From Sipunculus nudus (taxonomy: Eukaryota > Annelida > Sipuncula > Golfingiida > Sipunculidae): a DNA stretch of 64,000 nucleotides. Position numbers and translations under genes: made by a program. This document shows, piece after piece, positions 1 through 10,936 of this stretch. The notes beneath the pieces were generated by a model. It made no database searches. It was not told the origin of the DNA and saw only the letters and a program-made list of their open reading frames with translations. The stretch is from assembly GCA_026874595.1 (NCBI GenBank), contig CM049322.1, positions 51,673,386 to 51,737,385 of the forward strand, given 5' to 3'. How positions within the stretch are numbered: position 1 is the stretch's first letter; every line of letters starts with the position of its first letter.

Positions 1-80
1 GTCAGGCCGGTAGTGATTATTTTACATTTACCACTGATATTTTATATGTTAAACAAATAATTCCATGCTTCGATACACAG

Positions 81-198
81 AACTTCTTCACTTGTGCCTG
101 ATGCACCCGGAACACCTCGGCCGAGCCCCTGGCTTCTATAGCCTGATCAGCAACGCAACGAGCGGCGAGTTGTTCTTCGTGATGCTTGATATCGTCCG
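81..198 (+). CDS. Internal exon of an unidentified gene
   Basis: A 118-bp stretch lies between an acceptor (…ATACACAG) and a strong donor (CG|GTGAGT). It has one open frame of 38 full codons with two bases over at each end. The translation starts Leu-Leu-His-Leu-Cys-Leu-Met-His-Pro-Glu and ends Phe-Phe-Val-Met-Leu-Asp-Ile-Val. It looks like a helical, HEAT-like or solenoid segment of a folded protein, and the exon is clearly richer in GC and CpG than its flanks. I do not recognise the family. Earlier exons would lie left of the window. The exon leaves a CG overhang, which fits the possible terminal exon at 2180. Both the exon call and its strand rest on frame, splice sites and composition only. 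Confidence 0.5.
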
Positions 199-384
199 GT
201 GAGTGAAGAGGTAATATAAATTGCCGCCAGATGGCAGAATCTGCAGGAACTTTGGTGTTACCCCCAACCGCGTACAGCCAAGCATAACGACTGGTCCGGT
301 CTATTAGTAGTTTCTCTTACCAGTTGCTAACAGATGCCAGATTTCGCTAGTGTCTAATACCGGTCGTCCAGGATAATTATCACG

Positions 385-616
385 AAGGATCCATTACAGA
401 CCAATCATTATTTAGCTTTTCTATACAGATTAATAATATACAGGACAATTTACGAAAAAAAAGTTGTTTCTCTATGAAAACAAGACGGCTGAAAATTAGC
501 AAAGGATCCATTACAGACTAATCGTTATTTAGCTTTTCTAAAAGGATTAATAATATCCAGGACAATTTACGAAAAAAGTTGTTTTTCTATGAAAACAAGA
601 CGGTGTTGAAAATTAA
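385..616. repeat. Two-copy tandem duplication, about 117-bp unit
   Basis: Two adjacent copies start AAGGATCCATTACAGAC at 385 and again at 502. Both run through a shared TTTACGAAAAAA stretch to CAAGACGG. They differ by a few substitutions and small indels. It looks like a simple local duplication with no coding content. Confidence 0.8.
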
Positions 617-728
617 CACGGTTGTAGGCTCTAAACATTAGGGCTCGGCCAACATTAAATCCAGCCAACGCCGGCCCGATGTAGGAATATTCATTGGGTA
701 TATCGTCGTTAATATCGCCCTAAAGCGG

Positions 729-729
<1 letters not shown>

Positions 730-788
<59 letters not shown>
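730..788. repeat. (AT)n microsatellite
   Basis: Uninterrupted AT dinucleotide run of nearly 60 bases. Confidence 0.95.
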
Positions 789-790
<2 letters not shown>

Positions 791-2179
791 AGGGGGCACA
801 TGGTTTATTCAGGTTGGGTTTAAGGTCATAATGCACGTTGATACAAGTATGATATACAGACCTTATATGGCGTACAGAATCTCCTAGCAATGATGTAGAA
901 CAGGAAAAATGACTGAAAACCTCCCACGCGATTTATAAGCTTTTTAACTATAGCAGAATAGAGGTTTGCTCAATAAATGTGTTGTTCATGCATAATTACC
1001 ATGATCCCATATGCAGCTAAGTCGTACTGTCTTCAAAGAATCAATTATATTTATAATAAAATATGATTCATATATATTGTTTCCTTAAAAATTTTAAATG
1101 TGTAGTCGTATGAGTGAAAGGAAAAGTGGTGTGTTCTCTTATGAAACTAAATACCATTGTAATATGACTTTTACAAATTTTTCACGTTCTATGTAAAAAA
1201 AAGCATGACGTACGGCAATTGAGAATATAATTTTGGAAAGCATCCATGAAAGAAATATTCATGGTATAATGAGGAATATCCAATTTAAAGTGTTCTAAAT
1301 AAAGATATTTTATTGGAGTCATTCATGGACTCGAGAGATAAAACACTCGCACTCGAAGAGTGACGAAGAATTATTTGGACTTGAACCTAACGGACTTGAG
1401 CTCGGATGGTGTTAACTCGGCTACAGCACTGACCTATATTCATGATATATTCTATATATAGCTGTTACAGTAATGCTGGAATCAAAGAATTTAGATAAAA
1501 TCTGAAATACATTTAAATATTTTTAAATCTAAATAAAATCCACTGCTATTTGAGGACCTAAACTTTTTTCTATTCACAAACATGTATAGGTGACGTTCTC
1601 AGCTTTTAGAATATGTACATGTTAATGGGTACCAGACCTGTAGTTTGTAAAATATTAAGGAAAATCTGAAACAATGTTTATACATATATCCTCATTCACA
1701 GTTCTGAGGTATTCGAGCGTCTGTAGCTACACGAAGGAACCCTTTGCATGGAAGATCGCACGTGTGTCACGGAATGTGATTGGTTACTATGGAGGAAATT
1801 TTTACTTCGATATGGGCGCACGAATAGTCTGATTGGTTACCAGAATTAAACAGGAAGTCCTTTAAATGAATATTGATGGACATTATTGATGGGTTATCAC
1901 GTTACCATTGTGATCGTGTCACATGGCCATATATCATGCTGTGTCTGTGGCGAATGAAGGAATATATTTATTGCTGGTGCCTCGATCTATTTTTTTTCTG
2001 TGTGGATTGAACACTTTTTAAGATTTTCACGATCTGGTACGGGTGCAGTTTGCATCCTTTTGAGTGGAGCCATATTCATCATCGAACGTTAAAATGCACA
2101 TTTGTGTATTTTACATCACATCGACAGAAAACTGGTATATTGTAATGTATAGTGAATGTTTGTATGTGTTTATTTACAG

Positions 2180-2216
2180 ATGTCTGTATGGGTCGCCATG
2201 GGAAAACTGTGTATAA
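2180..2216 (+). CDS. Possible terminal exon of the gene at 81-198
   Basis: A pyrimidine-rich acceptor (…TATTTACAG) at 2171-2179 is followed by a base that completes the CG overhang from the exon ending at 198. Eleven further codons (Cys-Leu-Tyr-Gly-Ser-Pro-Trp-Glu-Asn-Cys-Val) and a TAA stop follow. The phase match is real but the exon is very short, so a chance match is quite possible. The real gene could instead end elsewhere or on an exon I did not see. Confidence 0.25.
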
Positions 2217-4479
2217 CAATGTAAATGTTAATGCTCTTTGAGTATAATGTCATTTCAGAATCCAGGTCGGCCGTCAGCAAGGAAACCGCGATACTTAATG
2301 AGATAGTGAGGATAATAAATCTATGTAACTGCTATATCGCGTGATGTCCAGGGGCGTAGCCGGTCCCCCCCCCCCCCCCCCCCGGACTTTGTCATGTCTA
2401 TGTGCAGTATACAAGTATATCTACCCCTTGAATTTTTTTCGTTGTTTTAAGTAAAAAATAAAATGCACATCAAAGGCTGTTTTTATTTAGTATTTGGTCT
2501 CCAATTTGGGATTTACCGGTCGGAAACTTTTTTTATCTATTCGAGCGAAGTTTACTGAAAGGAGGTATCAGATCGGCCTTATTCGCTGAGGGAACTGGAG
2601 GGGTGTTTAGACATTGACCGCCAGATGGCACCCGCCTTCAAAGTTAGAATGCGTGGGAGTATGGAAATATCTGTTGTGCGCTCAAGGGTATATCAGTCCA
2701 AGTAAATTAGTTTAATGCCAAATAACGTTCTTCTGTAAGTTAGCATATGACTCCGCTATAATAATATGTCGGTTTCATGCACGTGAAAAAATGATAAAAA
2801 AATAATACGCATTCATCACCTCACCTTAATATTTTAATTATCGACATTAAGTTTCACCATTTAAACTAAAAATAATTGCAATGCATGCAGGTATCTTTGA
2901 CATTGGTAAATATGAAACCTATATTGATCTGAAATATTAAAATTGGGTACAATCCGGTTAATACATTACCATATATTTAAACAAATTACAGATAAAAATG
3001 ATCTAAATTTTAGATTTAAAAAATGGTATACACAGGCCCTACAGGGCGAGGCCCACATACCTGTCAACCCCTGTAATGTTGGCACCGACATATATCTCCA
3101 AAATCATTTATTTTCGATAACACTTGCTCGGAAGAACCGATTTTCTGAGGGGGGGGGGGGGGGTTATTGGCTATTCTAAAAGGCCTGTTGTTCACTCTTT
3201 TATGTTTTTTTCCCGAGTGCGCTTCTATATGACTGGAGCCAGTAAGCGAAAGGAAAGGTTCCCTTGACCTAGGTCAGATCCCGATCGGGATTCATTCCGA
3301 CTTGAATCGCGATCTTTAATTAATAACACAGAGAATGACTTACTATCTAATTAATTCAAGGTTATGTATGCAAGGTTATACCGATACACCCGATCCAGCA
3401 CGTGACCATATCTACATATGCTACCTTAATTCATGTCTATAAAGCCCTTTTAAGTTATCAGATGAATGTTAAAATGCTTATTTTTATTAAAAAATAAATC
3501 TGTTTATATGCAGGTTTTATATATTTCCATGAACATTGTAATGCAGGTAATAGGCCTATTTTGCGGTTACATTTTGCAATTTTCAATTATTATAGTTATT
3601 CTGTTGTCAGTATTGTAAACCTGCAATATGAATTTTGTGTTATACAGTTATGTAGATTGTTTAAGTTAAGTTTCATAAATTGATTTAACATCAGTTATCA
3701 ATGTTAATAAAACATGATGATCAATGTTCTTCAGTCATTCAACCTTAATAAAATATAATTTTTACAAATATTGAAAAAATATATGTGAAATAAATATACA
3801 TTACTATTTTAATTAAAAGCCAGAAACATATCATTCATCACGTTTGACATATTTATGTTTAGACAAAGGTTAAATGGTGTCATGAAAGATAGAAGTAGCC
3901 TATTCTTTTATTCCATTATTGTCCACGCCATGAATGTGTAATTCCTAATAAAAATATATTTTTTTAAATATATGTAAATGGGAATGAGTATTTCAGTATA
4001 TCATTATCTGATATATAACCCCCCCCCCCCCCCACATGTGTGATGTGCTGGTACAGAGCTGCTTTAATTATAACAGTCACCCATTCTGGAAACTACAAAG
4101 TTACTTTAGTAACCCCTATCCCTCCAAAGCAAAGAAGAAACAGTCAGCTGTAACAGAAGCACACATTCCCGACACAGTTGCGCAGCTAAGAACATGGCAC
4201 GGCTATTTTTTTCTGGGGCACGTGGTGCCGGCCCCTCGGCCTTGGACTGATGGCGTCAAACTGGTGTGCACGCATTCTCCACGCATTCCAGGCATTCCTG
4301 GAAACTGGAGAGTCATAAACTCGCACATGATCGATATCTACGACCTGATTGGCTAAAAAACATTTTGCTCATATGCATGGAAATTCTTTAAACAATGTTA
4401 TATCTAGTTTAATCATAATAAAAGCAGTTTCTATAGTGTAAATACTATCTGATTTTGCTCATTTTTATCACATTTTTAA

Positions 4480-4606
4480 TATTTACTACTCGCGTCTGTC
4501 CCGTTGCCATGGAGCGATTCGCAGATGTAAACTTAGTCACGTGATCAAATATGGCAGCTTAGGGCAGGGAACGTCAGAGGAGAGCAGACATACCCTCCTT
4601 TTTTGG
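4480..4606 (+). promoter_or_regulatory. Candidate USP2 promoter and non-coding first exon
   Basis: This short CpG-containing island stands out from AT-rich flanks. It holds GTTGCCATGG, which resembles an RFX half-site, and a perfect CACGTG E-box at 4538-4543 within TCACGTGA. An AAATATGGCAGC motif at about 4547-4558 resembles a YY1 or initiator element. A consensus donor (GG|GTAAGT) follows at 4607. The ATG at 4551 is closed by TAG after three codons, so any exon ending at 4606 is non-coding. It would splice to the acceptor at 9927, in front of the USP2 start codon. The link to USP2 is inferred from position and strand; a different gene could use it. Confidence 0.4.
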
Positions 4607-7600
4607 GTAAGTGAGTGTGGATTAGTTTGTGCTGCTATATGATTCTTACACGCAGCTGTACACTTAAGATTTGGACATACAGACTGTTCAGTCAAATTGT
4701 ATCTGCGTGCATACTGGTCAAAATGTCACGACATCGAATAGTAGTGGTCTGTCCAGCATCAGTGTTGAACTTGGGGAGGGTCAGACGTAACCTGTCGACC
4801 CTGTATCACTCACAGATTTTACTCACTGTTATTGTATTTTATGATCATTAATGGTACATTTGTCGAAGCCACTATAGAACGCGGGCTACGCTTCTATTGA
4901 GGAACATGATAATATAAATAAAACTCTCTCTTCTCAATATCTTCTCATGATTATATAAATAAAACTCTCTCTTTTCATTCCCTAAATCCTAATTTAACTC
5001 CTTTAAGGCTTTATTACCTGTAGATGTCCCTACACTCATATCAACTATTCTAACATAAACAACTACTGAACATCAGAAGTCGCCTGAATCGGGAATCGAA
5101 CCTACGATCAATAGACTAGGAGCCCTACACGCTACTAAGTGTGCTGTGAAGACAAGATACCAACAGGGGCGATTTTTGTTCATTTATGTCTGCGATGGAA
5201 GCGCCATCTATCGCAGGAATGGGGAACTATTTACTATTTGAACAGGAGAATTTAGCTTAAGGTGGGGGCGGAGCCTTCACACCCCCGTTCACACCCCCAT
5301 TTGTCAGTTAAAGTGCAGTAAAACTGACCCACCCCATTCCCAGAAAGGCGGTCAACCTGGGGCCCCATTCAGTGTAAAACCATCCTAAAGCCAGGCTTGT
5401 GTGTTTCCTTGAAGGCAAACTGTAAAACACACTCCCCACGGAGCCTGGATCCGGGACCCCAAGAAAAATCTATAATTCTTAAAACTCATGGTAATCTGTT
5501 GAGATATTTGAGTAGAAAAGTATATATACAGACCTATTTTATATCATGTTTGGTTCAAAACATAAAAACAAGTCTGTTTTGTAACATAATTTGACAATTA
5601 ACACTGACGGACCCCAATGCACGGATATGACGGACCCCACGGACCCCTTCAGTTGCTCTTTGTTTTGCTTATATTTGAACCTCACCTTCAGGCATAACAA
5701 CCATGTGATTTTGTTAGTGTTTTGTTTTGTATTTATACATTTATTTCATCTTTTATATACATAATTTTATATTTATTGTTTAGTGTATATATCTACATCG
5801 TTTAATATCTTAAGTAAATTTAGGTTATAATTGTTCTTGTACCTCAGCTAAGGTCTCTTGAAATGTAAGTAATCAAACTTTTTTGGGTAATTAAGTTAAT
5901 GTCAACTGTAAATTGTATGGCTATTCAAATTTAGAGAAGAATGAAAGATTTAAATGGCACACTTAATTGATCTCCTTTGGTATACCTGCACCATTATATT
6001 TTCACTCAAAACAACAAAAAGTCATTTTTAGTGTTACACAAGTGCTAATTCTTTATCCGTTCAATCAGAAATAAAAATTATGAGCGGTGGTTATATACTG
6101 GAGTCCACCAAAATTAATCAATCCTCAAACTCGAGCAGTTGCTGGGGGTCCTTTTCCATCTAAATATTTTTGTGTCCTTAAATCTTTCACCAGGTCGGTC
6201 ATTTAAAAAGCTTAGTGATTTTGCTCTGTTCTTATAATTATTATATCAGTATCAGGGGTGTATTTATTGGTATAAATATGGAAAATGTGGAAATTGATGT
6301 TAGGGGTCTGGGATCAGTGGGGTTTGGGTTTTACACACTACCTCCCTTTCATTAATCTGCCTGCTTGTGGCAGTTTCCATGGAACATAGTGAAGTAAATA
6401 GGCCTTGCCTTTTCTATTCGGCCTGAAAATTTACACCAGGGTCTAGCGGCACCAGGGCCATAAACATTTACATTTCGAGGACAACTTTGGCCGAGGTTTT
6501 GTGTGTGTGTTTGGGGGGGGGCAGGGGGAGCGGGCCAATTTTTTTACACTTAAACAGTAACGGGTAATTGTGTAGTTTAGGGTTGTTTTGGAGTGACTTT
6601 ACAATAGATGTGACATTATATTTCATTAAATTGTTTAAATAAGGCAAGGCTAGAGAAACATAGGGCAAGTACTAGCAATAAATGTAAAACATAAGATAGA
6701 AGAGGACCTATTTTTTTTATTCATAACCAGTTATAGGTGCCAGGCATTCCTATTCCATCTAACTATTTTCTCACTTTTTTTTAAAATTGTACCCTCCTTA
6801 TTATTATGATATTTACACTGGCCTGTACCCTCAGTATGCGCCTGCTGACCTGTCAGGGCAGCCTTCAGTGGGGTTTAATTGCCATCATTAACAATACTTG
6901 ACAACACCTAATTCACCAGAGGCAGCAGCCTATTTTTCTTACACCAGTCCTGGTATCCATCTTTTGGGTTACACGTTCTGCCAAAGGATGTACATGGCTC
7001 CTTTGATGGCACAAAAATAAGTGCTGATCACCATTAAGGTGGTGGCTAAGCCAAAAGAAGTATACGCTCATCGAGCAGCTACAGGTTGCTGCGGTCAAGA
7101 CCTCAGCCCTGTGCCCTCCTTAAGCATGTTCTCTGAACCAACAGTCACAGTGCCACGCCAAACCAAGCAAGGAGCTGTAGAGGTTGCCATCTTCTCTCCT
7201 GGGTTGAAGTCCTTGTTAGAAAGCTACAGCACCCACAGCCACAAAGCCCGAAGCAACCCGCATTCCCTCTACCAATCCCAGCAGCGGAGACCCAGCCATG
7301 CCATTCGAGAACCGAACTCGATCCTTGTGAACGACCCTTACTTTGAGTTGCAAAGCCCTTTTACTTGCGATTTCGGTCATTTGGACCGTGGCCCTTTCCC
7401 TTGGGTTGGTCACTTATATAACACTTAACTATTTGTGAAATGTTAGTTTTCCCCGCAATGTTAGGTGGAGCTGACTATTTGACTTCTTTTGCAGCCTGAA
7501 GTCCCTGAATAATCCCAATATATATATCAAAATGAAAGGACATGCCTTTCGTTCCACTCTGAGACCAGTTGTGGCTCTGTGGTATATATAGATTCAAAGG

Positions 7601-8316
7601 TCTTCATTTTATCTAGGGGGGGGGATTAAAACCAGTACAACAGTATGTGCAGCACTTTTGACCCCATGTGTTCGGTACCTATCCTGGAAGTACAATTGTT
7701 TCAGCAAGCCATTTGCATGTGTTTCATCATCACTGCTAACCTCCTGGCCGACCCAGCTGAAATGTAATACATGCACCCCCTCCCCCTGGGCTGAAACAAT
7801 CATGCTGGCTCACAAAGACAGGTGCCAAAACACCCAGGATCAAAACTAGACTGACCCAGTCAATGCAATGGTTAAAACATAATTCCTCCCATCAACAGAA
7901 ATTAAACATACTTTGCTGAGTCGCAAAGCTTAGAACAGGTACTGCCACCTTGCGCCAAATTATATAACTAAAGTATGGCTCTCTTGCTGACTGATTCATC
8001 AACTGGTAAACTCCACCCATTATGGGCTAAGGGCTTTTTCCAGTGACATAGGGAGTAACTTGTGGTCTTTCCCAGAATCTTTTTCAAAACCAACATGGAT
8101 TATTCAGTCACAGCCTATTGAGGGCTTCCAGCTGGCTATTGAAATTTCCCAGTTAATCAGTCTTATATATTAGGTCTTTGACTATTTTGAATAGAGCAAG
8201 ACTTTAAACACTGTAACCCTCAGCCTCAGTGTGTCACCATTTATCAGACCATCAACCTTCAAAGAGGGCCTGTTAAAAATCTATCTCAGTCAATCAGCAT
8301 GAGATATTCGGGTGTA
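4607..8316. other. Probable first intron of USP2, no gene seen
   Basis: If the first exon at 4480-4606 is right, this is the 5' part of intron 1. Besides the SINE fragment it is mostly unique AT-rich sequence. A 135-codon open frame at 7021-7428 lies in locally GC-richer DNA, but it shows no domain and no clear splice sites, so it is not called a gene. Confidence 0.5.
5075..5155 (-). repeat. tRNA-derived SINE fragment
   Basis: Read on the minus strand, the segment carries an intact RNA polymerase III B-box core (GGTTCGATTCC, complement of 5092-5102). It is preceded by a degenerate A-box-like region about 40-50 bases upstream. I could not fold it into a proper tRNA cloverleaf, so a SINE head or tRNA-related fragment is more likely than a functional tRNA. 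Confidence 0.45.
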
Positions 8317-9154
8317 CACATGACCAGGGTTGGGGCCAGGTACAGGTACATGATTTTCACAGAGTACCTAGGTACAGGTACAGGTACTTTAGAAAGTACC
8401 TTGGTACAGGTACATTTATTTGAGGATCACTTCAAAGACGTTTTAACGGCATAAATTTACGTACATGCAAGTTAACATGCCTTTTTTCTATCAAGCACTA
8501 CCAAAGTCATTTGCTAAAGTATATTTTTTAGAACTTATTAACTGTTTGGCACCATACATTCACAAAAATGATATGTAAGTGTATTAAAAGTCCATTAAGT
8601 GCACCAAGTGGTGTATGACACCATACATTCACAAACATGAAATTCAAGTCTACTGAAAGTCCTTTAAATACACCAAGTACAGTAAGACCAAGATTATTCT
8701 GAAACCATACTTTACAAACAGGATATTTGTGTACCAAATGTTCATTAAGTGCACCAAGTATAGTATAATCAAATGATTTGCTTAATAAGTGGTTACAGCT
8801 GATTTCACACATGTGACTATTCTGGAGGTGTGATAACAATTCAATTCATGAGCAGTTTATCACACTGGTGGCTTGCTGATTATTTTACACTACAGGTAAC
8901 CAAATTTAATACTTAAAGAGAAAGAAAAACTAAAAAAACTGAAAATATGAAAATGTACCTGGAGTACCTTGTACCAGGTACAGGTACTTTAGTTCCAGGT
9001 ACAGGTACAAGGTACTTCCTACTCATGACCAGCAGGTACAGGTACAGGTGCTCTGAAATGTGTACCTAGGTACAGGTACAGGTTCTCTGAAATGTGTACC
9101 TAGGTACAGGTACAGGTACATGTACAAGTACCTGGCCCCAACCCTGCACATGAC
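8317..9154. mobile_element. hAT-like non-autonomous DNA transposon with exact 8-bp target duplication
   Basis: The element proper is 8325-9146 (822 bp). Its ends are inverted repeats: CAGGGTTGGGGCCAGGTAC begins the left end, and the same 19 bases are read inward from the right end. The match extends to 26 of 28 positions. It is flanked by identical octamers CACATGAC at 8317-8324 and 9147-9154. A terminus starting CAGGG and an 8-bp duplication are hallmarks of the hAT superfamily. The interior has no transposase frame. It has many GGTACA-type hexamers near both ends, which could be subterminal transposase-binding repeats. It also has about three degenerate copies of a roughly 75-bp unit containing ACCATACATTCACAAA and TTAAGTGCACCAAGT (8545-8765). 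Confidence 0.93.
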
Positions 9155-9927
9155 GAATGCAGCAAAACTGTCATACAAGTACCCGCTGGCTGAAAGGATC
9201 ACGGTGATTTGCATGTTGGCAACTTTGCAGCTGCTTAGGGGAACCAATACACATTACAAAATTGTTGCTAGAAGTGTCTACAATGCACTTACAGTTGGTT
9301 CATGGACCATAATGCTCGAACAGCAGAGTTATATCACAGAACATAAAGGTCCATGTATTGAATACCTGAATACATGACTTCAGTGCAAGTGTTACCAAGG
9401 GGGTCGTGGTGTCAATTGCCTATGAGACCGCTGTTAGCATTCTCATAGCAGCAATGTATTAAAGTGGCTTATTCTAATATCCAATGTCTATTGCCTAAAG
9501 ATAATCCCTTGAAGCTTTTATAAAGATAGGCCGGAAAACGTTGATCCCGCAATGCACAGGTCGGTCATTTTGTTTATATCCACATATATATATATAACCT
9601 ATGGGTTACCCAGCAAAATAATCCAAACACATTCAACAAGGACATCTGGCAGCAAGTGAGGCGAATCAAAGTTTTTCAAGAAGTGATCTTTCAATATCAG
9701 CATACACACCATCAACCACCATAAGTGACATGTTTTTTTCTGATTGTCAACAATGTACTTGTTTACAGACAGCTTGTAGATATATAAGAATATACAAACG
9801 TCACAGAATGCTGTCACACAAACCTTTATTCACAGAAATAACCTATATGTAATATAATATGTGATGTAATACATACATGTATGTTTCTGGATAAAAGATT
9901 TTGTAATGAGTTAATTTTTAATTACAG

Positions 9928-10936
9928 ATCAGTGCTGAAAACACAGGGCAAATGGCCATGACAGACACCTGTGTGATGCAAGGTCAACATCACTACAACT
10001 AGAGGGTAGATCAGCACTCATTGAAAGGTCAAGGTCATCACGAAACTGACAGCTGCAATAATCATCTCAATGTCGAGAATTGTAGCCCAGTCTCCGGTAA
10101 CCTACTCCTCACGGACACTGAATAGCCGACCGAGAATGCGAGGCTTGGAAACGCACTATACAACAAGTTATGGCTCAAGCTATAAAGGTACTTCAGGAAC
10201 CTCTAGTGACCGCTTCAGCAGTCGCCACAATGATATCGGGAGCAGTGCCCGTTATCGATCATCATCAACCAGTCGAACAGGACACAACACATATTCCCCA
10301 TCTGGTCGGGCCTACGGTACCTCTTCACACGTATCCTCACATAGGCCCCTCCCACCAGGACCAGGCCCGTTTGATAGACACGGACATAAGATATCCACCC
10401 AGGAGGCTTTGGATAATTTCAGACCAGGCAGGAGCACCATTTCACATGGTCGAACACCAGTGAGAGCACCAAATTCATATCGATCACAAAGTGTTGCTAG
10501 GGATACATTTACCAATAAGTCTACGTATCCGACCACTCATGGGACTTCAAGGGGGGCAGTTAGTGAAATTACGAAAAAATTTGAAACACTCTCCACAACA
10601 GGAACTAGTAGTAACAGACTCAGCAGGAAGCAAAGCTCGGGCACTATTGATGTCAACTTCATTTCAACGACTCCGGATAAAGTTAATTCTGAGAAATATG
10701 AGTTATTTGATAAGAGTAGTAATGTGTCAACACCTACAAAATCTTATTATCCTAGTGTCACGGGAACACCACGGACGTACGATGCTGACGCTACATCGAG
10801 TGGTAAACTACCGAGCATCAGTAACCTAAGGTCAAGGTCAAATTCACGTGAGAAATTACGGAAGGACTCCCCAGACCGATCATCTAAACATGATTCCCTT
10901 GCTGGATCACGACAGAATTCTACATCATCATTAAAT
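9928..10936 (+). CDS. USP2: USP2 coding exon 1 (5' UTR 9928-10069, codons 1-289)
   Basis: An acceptor (TTTTTAATTACAG) ends at 9927. The start ATG at 10070 is preceded in frame by TGA at 10022-10024, so translation cannot begin earlier in this exon. The initiation context is weak (T at -3). A second in-frame ATG at codon 23 has A at -3 and could be used as well. The 289 codons are rich in Ser, Thr, Arg and Tyr, with no domain, signal peptide or membrane segment. The exon ends in phase 0 at a GTGAG donor at 10937, immediately followed by a T run and a mobile element that starts at 10953. Confidence 0.9.

Larger units (their letters stand above)
199..4480. other. Gene-poor spacer or intron with simple repeats
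   Basis: Apart from the entries listed separately, I see no supportable gene here. The stretch holds an AT dinucleotide run at about 730-788, a C run at about 2367-2383, a G run at about 3150-3162 and a C run at about 4020-4033. Short open frames at 2943-3179 and 4036-4356 show no recognisable domain or splice context. Confidence 0.6.

Noticed and set aside
4036-4356. 106-codon open frame after a C run
   Set aside because: No domain or conserved motif, starts within a low-complexity edge, and lies upstream of the more convincing promoter-like patch.
5075-5155. Functional tRNA gene on the minus strand
   Set aside because: Only the B-box is intact; I could not form acceptor and anticodon stems of correct length.
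7021-7428. 135-codon open frame in GC-richer DNA
   Set aside because: No recognisable domain, poor start context, no splice sites matching a neighbouring gene; low complexity of matches by eye. It may be worth a database search but is not supportable as a gene.
9023-9377. Tyr/Leu/Gly-rich frames on both strands
   Set aside because: They are produced by GGTACA hexamer repeats at the right end of the hAT-like element.
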